Below, in pieces: positions 54,108-60,666 of a stretch of 64,000 nt of DNA. The notes beneath the pieces were generated by a model. It made no database searches. It was given only the letters and a program-made list of their open reading frames with translations, and was not told the origin of the DNA. The translations under genes were made by a program, and so were the position numbers. Position 1 is the stretch's first letter; every line of letters starts with the position of its first letter. Origin of the DNA: Chloroflexota bacterium (lineage in GTDB: Bacteria; Chloroflexota; Anaerolineae; 4572-78; J111); assembly GCA_016860845.1 (NCBI GenBank), contig BOKF01000010.1:189430-253429 (forward strand). Direction: 5' to 3'.

Positions 54108-55526
54108 ATGGTGGACTCACAAACAATGCCAGTAAGGCCAGTAGAGCTGGCGCTTAATGGCCCAATAGTTGAAGAATTCAAAGCCAGTCTGCATGGTAAA
54201 CTTATTACCCCCAACGATGAGGACTATGATGATGCTCGTCGGGTTTACAATGCCATGATTGATAAACGACCCGGTTTGATTGCCACTTGTGTAGACGTGT
54301 CCGACGTCGTCAGCGCCGTCAATTTTGCTCGCGAGCACCACTTGACGGTAGCTATTCGTGGCGGCGGGCACAATGGTGGCGGCCTGGGCGTCTGTGATGA
54401 CGGATTGGTTATAGACTTGTCGGGTCTGAAGGATATTCAGGTTGACCCGACGGCGCGTACCGTCCGGGTGGGGGGTGGCTGTGTGTGGGGTGAAGTAGAC
54501 CAGGCCACCCATGCCCACGGCCTGGCTACACCCAGCGGCGTTATCTCGACCACCGGGGTCGGCGGGCTGACGTTGGGCGGCGGGCTGGGTCACTTGACCC
54601 GCCAGTATGGTTTGACGATTGATAATCTTTTGTCGGTGGATATGGTTCTGGCTGATGGCCGAGCCGCGACCGCCAGTACGGAGCAGCATGCAGACCTCTT
54701 TTGGGCGGTGCGCGGAGGTGGAGGTAACTTTGGCGTGGTCACTTTGTTCCAATTCAGACTCCACCCAATTCACACCGTTTATGCCGGACCGATGCTCTGG
54801 CATCTGGATCGGGCTAAGGAAATGATGCAATGGTATCGCGAGTTTATTACCCAGGCTCCAGAAGAGATTACCGGCTTCTTTGCCTTTCTCAAGGTGCCAC
54901 CCGGACCGCCCTTCCCGGAAGCGCTGCATACCAAAACCATGTGCGGCATTGTCTGGTGCTACACCGGGCCACTTGACCAGGCCGACGAACTGTTTAAGCC
55001 GATCCGCCAGCTTGCCCCGGCCCTGGAACTGGTCGGGCCGATGCCCCATCCGGCGCTGCAAAGCATGTTTGACGCTCTCCTTCCGCCAGGATTACAATCG
55101 TATTGGCGGGCCGACTTTGTCAACGAGTTAAGCGACGCAGCCATTGACCAGCATCTCAAGTACGGTTCAGAAATTCCAACCCTCCTCTCGACTATGCATC
55201 TCTATCCCATCAACGGCGCAGCCCACCGGGTGGGCAAAAACGACACGGCTTTCAGCTACCGCGATGCGACCTGGGCCAAGGTTATTGTTGGGGTTGATCC
55301 CGACCCGGCCAGGGCCGATCAAATCAAGGCCTGGGCTGTTGATTATTGGGAGGCATTGCATCCGTACTCGGCAGGTGGAGCTTATGTAAATTTCATGATG
55401 GATGAAGGCCAGGAGCGAATTAAAGCCACTTATCGGGACAACTATGAACGGTTAGTTGCGGTCAAGAATAAATACGACCCGGCCAACCTGTTCCACGTTA
55501 ATCAGAACATCAAGCCAGCAGAGTGA
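54108..55526 (+). CDS. FAD-linked oxidase (berberine-bridge-enzyme family)
   Basis: 472 aa. The FAD_binding_4 domain holds the covalent-FAD histidine in VAIRGGGHNGGG and the segment STTGVGGLTLGGGLGHLTRQ; the second attachment Cys of BBE enzymes (normally two residues before VGG) is Thr here, so a single His link is expected. The C-terminal BBE domain ends AYVNFMMDEGQERIKATYRD, then KNKYDPANLFHVNQNI. Such enzymes oxidise alcohols, sugars or alkaloids with O2. The substrate is unknown. It starts a plus-strand group with tusA 31 bp downstream. Confidence 0.88.
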   Translation: MVDSQTMPVRPVELALNGPIVEEFKASLHGKLITPNDEDYDDARRVYNAMIDKRPGLIATCVDVSDVVSAVNFAREHHLTVAIRGGGHNGGGLGVCDDGLVIDLSGLKDIQVDPTARTVRVGGGCVWGEVDQATHAHGLATPSGVISTTGVGGLTLGGGLGHLTRQYGLTIDNLLSVDMVLADGRAATASTEQHADLFWAVRGGGGNFGVVTLFQFRLHPIHTVYAGPMLWHLDRAKEMMQWYREFITQAPEEITGFFAFLKVPPGPPFPEALHTKTMCGIVWCYTGPLDQADELFKPIRQLAPALELVGPMPHPALQSMFDALLPPGLQSYWRADFVNELSDAAIDQHLKYGSEIPTLLSTMHLYPINGAAHRVGKNDTAFSYRDATWAKVIVGVDPDPARADQIKAWAVDYWEALHPYSAGGAYVNFMMDEGQERIKATYRDNYERLVAVKNKYDPANLFHVNQNIKPAE

Positions 55527-55557
55527 CGCTGTCAGGTCCCTGGAAAGGAGGTTTATC

Positions 55558-55794
55558 ATGGGTGTAGTAAAGGCCGACCGCTGTCTGGACCTACGAGGAA
55601 AGGTGTGTCCCTATCCGACGCTTGAACCGCGCCTGGCCCTTAACGAGATGGCCGCGGGTGAAGTGCTTGAGGTTATCACCGACTACTATCCAGCCCGGCA
55701 GACCATTCCGCAACTGATGCAAGACCTGGGATATGCGTATGAACTCGTTGATGGGGATAAGCCTGTTTTTCGCTTCCTTATTTGGAAGCATTAG
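55558..55794 (+). CDS. TusA/SirA family sulfur-carrier protein
   Basis: 78 aa from the ATG at 55558 (AAAGGAGG upstream). The hallmark CPxP is at Cys17 in LDLRGKVCPYPTLEPRLAL, followed by MAAGEVLEVITDYYPA: the TusA fold. TusA proteins carry persulfide on this Cys and pass it to DsrE-type partners. The next gene (55900) is a DsrE-like protein, so the two form a likely carrier pair. In selenium-using bacteria a TusA-DsrE fusion (YedF) is associated with selenium metabolism (family knowledge), of interest because the DsrE partner here has an in-frame UGA. Confidence 0.88.
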   Translation: MGVVKADRCLDLRGKVCPYPTLEPRLALNEMAAGEVLEVITDYYPARQTIPQLMQDLGYAYELVDGDKPVFRFLIWKH

Positions 55795-55899
55795 TGGTAA
55801 AGGAGGGATAGCCCGGAAAAATTCTAAAACCGCGATGTTTCATAATTCACATCCAAAAAAAGTAGGCATAAAGCAAAGTGATCAGGAAAGGAGTTAAAC

Positions 55900-56259
55900 A
55901 TGGCCAAGATTCTGGCAGTTGCCACGCACGCTACCGATGATCCGACCCAGTGTACCCTGGCTTTTATGACCGCTATTGGGGCGTTGGGGGCGGGCAAGGA
56001 AGTGACCATCGCCCTGGTGAGCGAGGGGGTATATGTAGCGAAGGAGGTGATTGCAAAGACGATTCATGGGGTCGGCTTCCCGCCCCTACCGGAATTGATC
56101 GAGAAGGTGGTCAAGGGGAACGTGCCGGTATATGTCTGAGGGGCCTGCTCTGTCGCCCGTGGGGTGACTGAAGAGGACCTCAGGAGCTTAAATGCTTCCT
56201 TCACCGATCCGATCAAGTTTGCCACGCTGGTTTCCGAGTCGAGTGTGGTTAGTTTTTGA
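55900..56259 (+). CDS. DsrE-like protein with in-frame UGA at the first Cys of CxxC: candidate selenoprotein
   Basis: The frame from ATG 55900 (AAGGAG upstream) meets TGA at 56137-56139 (codon 80), but the same frame continues for 39 well-conserved codons to TGA 56257-56259. The result is 119 residues, the family's normal size: MAKILAVATHATDDPTQCTL...GVGFPPLPELIEKVV...VPVYV-[UGA]-GACSVARGVTEEDLRSL...SVVSF. Family members read YVCGACSxARGVTE, so the UGA replaces the first Cys of a CxxC redox pair (Cys83 remains). A 7-bp stem with a GUG loop (56152-56168) lies 12-28 nt after the UGA, as in bacterial SECIS elements. A nonsense mutation or sequencing error is the alternative; the intact 3' part argues against old decay. 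Confidence 0.7.
56152..56168 (+). promoter_or_regulatory. SECIS-like hairpin after the in-frame UGA
   Basis: Stem GUCGCCC (56152-56158) pairs with GGGUGAC (56162-56168) through six Watson-Crick pairs and one G-U; apical loop GUG (56159-56161). There are 19 nt between the UGA and the loop and a G as first loop base, both within the rules for bacterial SECIS elements (loop 16-37 nt downstream, G in the first two loop positions; stated from memory). Confidence 0.55.
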
Positions 56260-56367
56260 TGGGGTCGAATTGGGCGGCGGGGGGGCCGAGATCCTCCTCA
56301 CCGCCGATTTATATGTATTTGACCATAATTGTCGGCAGGCAACCCCATTAGCCCTCCACTAAGGCTG

Positions 56368-56835
56368 GTGAAAGGTCGCACAAAGACCTAATTCTTTTCT
56401 CCCAGAGTGTCCCCAAAAATCCCTCTTTTTTCATTCTATTGCACCCCTCACGATGGATAGACAGCCATACTCTCTTCGTGTTATCCTTTGAGTTAGCCCA
56501 AATCCAAACAAATTTATTGACAACAAAGAAAGGAATAAACCATGTACGCCAGTATTCGACGGTACAATATAGAGCCTGGCTCGGTGGATGAGCTGATGCG
56601 CCGGGTCAATGAGGGTTTTGTGCCCATTATCAGTCAAGCGCCGGGGTTTATAGCTTATTACGCCGTCAACGGGGGAGGTGGTGTGGTGGCCTCCATCAGC
56701 GTCTTTGAGACCCAAGCCGGGGCGGAAGAGTCAAACCGCATGGCGGCGAGTTGGGTCAAGGAGAATTTGGCCGCACTGCTGCCCACCCCGCCCGAAATCA
56801 CGGCCGGTGAGGTAGGGGTGCATCAAGCCAGGTAG
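56368..56835 (+). repeat. Duplicated segment, copy 2 (regulator tail relic + small barrel gene)
   Basis: Begins with GTG-AAA-GGT-CGC-ACA-AAG-ACC-TAA (56368-56391), the last seven codons and stop of the response regulator at 24372-25049, here without the rest of that gene. The non-coding spacer and 97-aa gene then follow as in 25026-25491. The fossil codons show the direction of copying. 56260-56367 has no recognisable gene. Confidence 0.85.
56542..56835 (+). CDS. Small dimeric alpha+beta barrel (ABM-like) protein, copy 2
   Basis: 97 aa, paralogue of 25198-25491. The 13 substitutions cluster at residues 9-11 and 23-47; the C-terminal half (VVASISVFETQAGAEESNRM onwards) is almost unchanged, which suggests purifying selection after duplication. 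AAAGGAA precedes the ATG. Function unknown; same fold argument as copy 1. Confidence 0.75.
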   Translation: MYASIRRYNIEPGSVDELMRRVNEGFVPIISQAPGFIAYYAVNGGGGVVASISVFETQAGAEESNRMAASWVKENLAALLPTPPEITAGEVGVHQAR

Positions 56836-56908
56836 AGTATTGACGGATGGCTTTAGCCTGATGACAATAAGGAAAGATTGACCCAATTTGTAAGAGGAGA
56901 AAACTAAA

Positions 56909-57415
56909 ATGAAAACAATGAAAAGTATTAAACTCATCCTGGGGAGTCTGGTTGAGTTCGCCTTGATAGTGGGCCTGCTTAGTCTGGTAGGAACAGCGCC
57001 GGCCTTGGCAAAGGCTGAGACGTTTACAGTGAGCGAGAAATTCCCCCTCGATCTCGTCGTATTCGTGCCCTGTGCCAACGGAGGTGCAGGTGAATACATT
57101 GAACTCAGCGGCAACCTCCACACCTTGCTCCACATTACGCTCGATGGTCAGGGTGGTTACCATGCCAAAAGTCACTTCAATCCCCAAGGCGTGAGCGGAA
57201 CGGGCCTGACGACTGGCGACAAGTATCAGGGAACAGGCGTGACGCAAGACCAGTTCAATGGCAAGGTGGGGTTCGAAAATACCGTCGTGAACAATTTTCG
57301 CATGATTGGCCAGGGGCCAGGGAACAACTTACTGATCCATGAGAACTCCCACATAACCGTCAATGCTAACACGATAACTGCATTCCACGACAACTTCAGC
57401 GTCGAATGTAAGTAG
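56909..57415 (+). CDS. Secreted protein of unknown function
   Basis: 168 aa; GAGGAG before the ATG. Signal peptide with hydrophobic core LVEFALIVGLLSLVG and cleavage likely after ALA at about residue 34. The mature part begins KAETFTVSEKFPLDLVVFVP and has CANGGAGEYIELSGNLHTLL and a C-terminal FSVECK; the two Cys (one early, one near the end) may pair. Repeated GNLH/ITLDGQGGYHAKSHFNPQGV stretches look like a small secreted beta-sandwich seen in Actinobacteria and Chloroflexota; no function is known to me. Confidence 0.75.
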   Translation: MKTMKSIKLILGSLVEFALIVGLLSLVGTAPALAKAETFTVSEKFPLDLVVFVPCANGGAGEYIELSGNLHTLLHITLDGQGGYHAKSHFNPQGVSGTGLTTGDKYQGTGVTQDQFNGKVGFENTVVNNFRMIGQGPGNNLLIHENSHITVNANTITAFHDNFSVECK

Positions 57416-57454
57416 ACGTCATGCGCCAGAATTTCAGCAAGAAGGAGATTTCAA

Positions 57455-57545
57455 ATGATCATCGTTCGGGGTGTGTTTCAGGCCAAGTATGGCAAAGGCG
57501 GCGAGTTGGTTGAGCTATTCAAGGAGGCCCCCGCCATAGTGTTGG
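57455..57545 (+). pseudogene. N-terminal relic of a barrel-type (ABM-like) protein
   Basis: Good ribosome site (AAGGAG) and ATG, then MIIVRGVFQAKYGKGGELVE and LFKEA, after which the sequence loses resemblance. The continuation KEAHAMWPGERNTRILADLS is found 3 kb away at 60559. The frame remains open to 57649 but overlaps the pentapeptide gene. A short translated remnant is possible. Confidence 0.55.
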
Positions 57546-57587
57546 GCGTTCACAATCTTTTCGAGTCATATCACAGGACAAAGCACA

Positions 57588-58691
57588 ATGGTAGGCAAGC
57601 AACCGAAACGAAAAACAATAAGATCTCTAATCTGGGAAACTCTATATGAGGAATGGGTTGTCTGGCTTGCAGTTGTTATTCTCCTGTCGGCAGCTTTCTT
57701 ATTTTCCAACCAACTTGCGGTTTGGCTAGAGGGGGCAGCATTTCTAAAAGTCCTTGACTCGCTCAGCAAACTTGGTTTACTTATAGCTGTCATTGCCTTC
57801 TTGCGAGAAATTCCGAAGTGGGAAGCTAGAGCAGAAGAAGAGGCGAATCGCCGAAGATTTGAATATTGGAAAACGATTGATGCTGCAAATGTTGCCAGAG
57901 AAAGTTCACATAATGGCCGATTTACCAGTCACGCCCTGAAAATAGCCCTAGAAAGCCTGACACGAGAAACAGATAAAGAGGGGAGATCGTTAAAGATAGG
58001 GCCCATAAATGTCTCAGGAGCAGATCTTACGGGAATTAATCTAGAAAACGCACATCTTTATGTTGTCGGATTTAGAGATGCAAATCTGAGTGGGGCAATT
58101 TTCTGTAAAGCGACGCTAGATACAGCTTATTTCCAGAGGTCAAGATTGTTTGGAGCTAATTTTTCTGGAGCTACATTTCATAATCAGATTGTATTTAGCC
58201 ACGCCTTGTATAATGATGAAACCAAGTTTCCAGACGGGTTTGATCCTGTCGCCGCTAGAGCCTATAAAATAGCCCCCAATGCAGATTTACAGGGTGCGGT
58301 GTTGATAGAAGCAATGTTATGGGATGCTCAACTCGAGGAGGCCAATCTCCAAGATGCCAATCTTCGAGGGGCACTTCTTGGAGGTAATCTTCGTCGTGCC
58401 AAGCTCCAGAACGCCGACCTTTCGAGGGCTAAAATGGGGGATGCCAATTTTGAATCGGCTATTCTTCAAAACGCTAATCTACAAGATGCCGGTTTTCATC
58501 GAGCAAATCTTCAAAATACAAATCTGCAAAATGCTGATCTTCAGGATACAGCACTTGAAGATGCCAACCTCTATGGTGCCGATCTTCGCGGGGTCAGAAA
58601 TGTAACTATAGAACAAATCAAGGCAGCTAAAAACTGGGAAAAAGCCATATACGATGATGATTTTCGTCAGAAGCTAGGATTATCTTCATGA
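57588..58691 (+). CDS. Membrane-anchored pentapeptide-repeat protein
   Basis: 367 aa. N-terminal part with two hydrophobic helices (about 24-42 WLAVVILLSAAFLFS; 60-72 LGLLIAVIAFL), then a charged linker and, from about residue 145 onward, pentapeptide repeats A(D/N)Lxx (ISGADLTGINLENA, later NLQNANLQDAGFHRANLQNT) forming a right-handed beta-helix. Base composition is AT-richer than the neighbours, suggesting transfer. No ribosome site is evident at this ATG, and the gene begins inside the relic at 57455, so insertion may have created the join. Function unknown. Confidence 0.8.
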   Translation: MVGKQPKRKTIRSLIWETLYEEWVVWLAVVILLSAAFLFSNQLAVWLEGAAFLKVLDSLSKLGLLIAVIAFLREIPKWEARAEEEANRRRFEYWKTIDAANVARESSHNGRFTSHALKIALESLTRETDKEGRSLKIGPINVSGADLTGINLENAHLYVVGFRDANLSGAIFCKATLDTAYFQRSRLFGANFSGATFHNQIVFSHALYNDETKFPDGFDPVAARAYKIAPNADLQGAVLIEAMLWDAQLEEANLQDANLRGALLGGNLRRAKLQNADLSRAKMGDANFESAILQNANLQDAGFHRANLQNTNLQNADLQDTALEDANLYGADLRGVRNVTIEQIKAAKNWEKAIYDDDFRQKLGLSS

Positions 58692-59035
58692 AATTGGTTA
58701 TTCTAATTCCTTTTATAGAAAGGGTAGCCTTTGTTCAGAGGTAGGCGTATTTTTCCCCTCGAATGGAACGCCCAACCAGCGCGTCTACCCGACTTTACTC
58801 AGAGAGTCCTTTGCACTTTGAAGGTGTCCTTTAGTTAAGGTTTCGCGGGCGCAGCTTACGCGCCCAGTTGGGCGGCAAAAGGATAACCATATCAGGAGTG
58901 AGTAAGCAGAAGGTAAATATGTCTGTGTTAACTCATAGGAGTCGTCACGAGCCTGTGGCACACCACCAAGAATGAAAATTCTTTCAGCGGTCGGCGGTCT
59001 ACCGTCGGCGGTCTATTTACAGAGGAGGTGCTGTC
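58692..59035. other. Gene-free spacer
   Basis: No coding potential found in 344 bp. It holds an imperfect inverted pair around CGCCCAACCAGCGCGT (about 58770) and ACGCGCCCAGTTGGGCG (about 58858), and at its end the leader repeat described at 58989-59018. Confidence 0.6.
58989..59018 (+). repeat. GTCGGCGGTC leader repeat upstream of the DinB fusion gene
   Basis: GGTCGGCGGTC (58989-58999) followed by CCGTCGGCGGTCTATTT (59002-59018), then directly the ribosome site GAGGAGG and the ATG at 59036. The same leader precedes ubiD (10952-11011, minus strand). Confidence 0.6.
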
Positions 59036-59929
59036 ATGACAAACCGTAAAGCCGAATGGAGCGGTACCCTATTACACCTACTGGCCCTGGCCGCCAAGTT
59101 AGAGGGCGAAGGCCAATATAACATCGCCAAGCTGGCGCGGGCAGCGGTCGAGGCTCTCACCCGGCAGGCCGCCTTCAAGATCGCCATACCGTCCGAAAAA
59201 GACAAATTGGTCAACGAAATCGAGCAAGCCATTGTTGCACTATCCAGGCTCGGGTTGAATGAGGATATATTAACTGCCCTCAAACGAGGCGCGGCCGCTA
59301 TGGCGGAGGGACGACTCCCGCTGATTAACGAGACACCCCATCCTTATGTCTGCCGCACCTGTGGATACATCGTCCTCAATGCACCAGTGGAAAAATGTCC
59401 CACCTGTGGAGCCTGGCCAACCACGTTTAAGCAGTTCCTCCCGGTTTATTGGTTGGATGCCCTGGATCCCTTCGCCGCCCTGGAGCGACTGCGCCAGACG
59501 CCGTTGGAGGTCGCCGCCCTTCTGGCAGGGTTGCCGGAGGAAGCCTTGAGCCAACCCCCGGCAGATGGCAGTTGGGCCATTCGGAACATTGTGTCTCATC
59601 TACGAGATGCCCAGGGAGTGCTGAGTTTTCGGTTGAGCTTATTACTTGAGCAGGAGCATCCCTTGTTAGAGTCGAAAGCAGTCTTCGAATGGGCCACGCA
59701 AGAGGAAGAGCGCCCCCCCACGACCCAGGAGATTCTTGCCACCTACCTGGCCTCGCGTCAAGAGACCATCGCCAGGTTAGAGAGCCTTCCTCTCAGGGAT
59801 TGGTGGCGCAGCGGTCAACACCAAGAGTTTGGCCCTGTGACCCTCCGGCAGCAAGTCAGCTACTTCGCAGCCCACGAGATGACCCACCTCCCTCAAATCG
59901 AGGTGTTGCGCCATCAATGGGTGGGGTGA
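59036..59929 (+). CDS. Rubredoxin-like/DinB fusion protein
   Basis: 297 aa. N-terminal helical part (1-95), then a rubredoxin-like Zn/Fe knuckle YVCRTCGYIVLNAPVEKCPT-CG with two CxxC pairs (about 103-125) of the rubrerythrin C-terminal type, then a DinB-like four-helix bundle (about 145-297) with metal-binding histidines in NIVSHLRDAQGVL and AAHEMTHLPQIEVLRH. Putting a rubredoxin-type centre on a DinB domain is uncommon; DinB proteins bind metals and often act as thiol transferases. The role is unknown. 22 bp to the next gene. Confidence 0.8.
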   Translation: MTNRKAEWSGTLLHLLALAAKLEGEGQYNIAKLARAAVEALTRQAAFKIAIPSEKDKLVNEIEQAIVALSRLGLNEDILTALKRGAAAMAEGRLPLINETPHPYVCRTCGYIVLNAPVEKCPTCGAWPTTFKQFLPVYWLDALDPFAALERLRQTPLEVAALLAGLPEEALSQPPADGSWAIRNIVSHLRDAQGVLSFRLSLLLEQEHPLLESKAVFEWATQEEERPPTTQEILATYLASRQETIARLESLPLRDWWRSGQHQEFGPVTLRQQVSYFAAHEMTHLPQIEVLRHQWVG

Positions 59930-59951
59930 GTAAGTTAAAAGGAGGAAAAGA

Positions 59952-60542
59952 ATGGACGCCATAATTTCAATCCTCAGAGTGCTTCACGTCATTACCGCAG
60001 TTTTGATGGCCTGGCCGTTTTATGCCCTGGTGGCAGTTAACCAGCGTATGCGGCTAGGTCCACCCCTAGGTGACCGCGTGGACACATATTTGGAGAACAC
60101 GCTTAAGAACCGCGTGTTTCCCTGTTACGTTTTCCAGGCCACCGCGCTGGCAACAGGACTCGCGCTTATTCTGTTGCGCGGGATGGGATTAGACACACTG
60201 GTAACAAATCCGGTCCTCGGCTTGAAATTCCTGCTCTTGCTGGTCATCGCGGGCTTGCTAACCGTTGTGACTTTCAGCCTGCAACCACGTCTTGATGCCC
60301 TTTTCGCCAGGTGCGATGCGAGTAGAAAAATCCTGGAAGCTGAGGCGGCCCAAATCCGTGCTTTGCGGGGGCGGCGCAAACAACTCTCATCACTGTGCAT
60401 GTTCTGCGTATTGACAGCAGCAATGCTTGGCGTGCAGACATGGGCTGCATTTCCCGTGTGGGTAACAGTCGTGCTGATAGTCGCCATGGCTATCTTTACC
60501 TGGCGGGCCTACACCAGTGTGACCCCGTGGGGATGGGCGTAA
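59952..60542 (+). CDS. Integral membrane protein (DUF2269/CopD-like)
   Basis: 196 aa; AGGAGG before the ATG. Four predicted membrane helices (about 5-25 LRVLHVITAVLMAWPFYALV; 55-75; 83-103 LKFLLLLVIAGLLTVVTFSL; 145-175) with an early His in LRVLHVITAV, the pattern of DUF2269/CopD-like proteins. No function can be assigned. Probably co-transcribed with the DinB fusion gene. Confidence 0.7.
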   Translation: MDAIISILRVLHVITAVLMAWPFYALVAVNQRMRLGPPLGDRVDTYLENTLKNRVFPCYVFQATALATGLALILLRGMGLDTLVTNPVLGLKFLLLLVIAGLLTVVTFSLQPRLDALFARCDASRKILEAEAAQIRALRGRRKQLSSLCMFCVLTAAMLGVQTWAAFPVWVTVVLIVAMAIFTWRAYTSVTPWGWA

Positions 60543-60558
60543 AAAGATCGCAAACAAC

Positions 60559-60666
60559 AAAAAAGAGGCCCACGCCATGTGGCCCGGTGAGCGCAATACC
60601 CGCATCTTGGCCGATCTGAGCAGTCTGTTCTTCATCGTGGTCAGTAAAATGGGGATGAATATATGA
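60559..60666 (+). pseudogene. Middle/C-terminal relic of a barrel-type protein
   Basis: Frame NKKEAHAMWPGERNTRILAD then LSSLFFIVVSKMG, no proper start, ending in TGA that overlaps the amylase ATG. KEAHA continues the LFKEA at the end of the 57455 relic, and RNTRILADLSSLFF-VVS matches the relic at 25503. Confidence 0.6.

Noticed and set aside
56137..56139. Reassignment of TGA as a sense codon in this genome
   Set aside because: Many genes in the window end in TGA at the expected family length, so the code is standard; only local recoding or mutation is possible.
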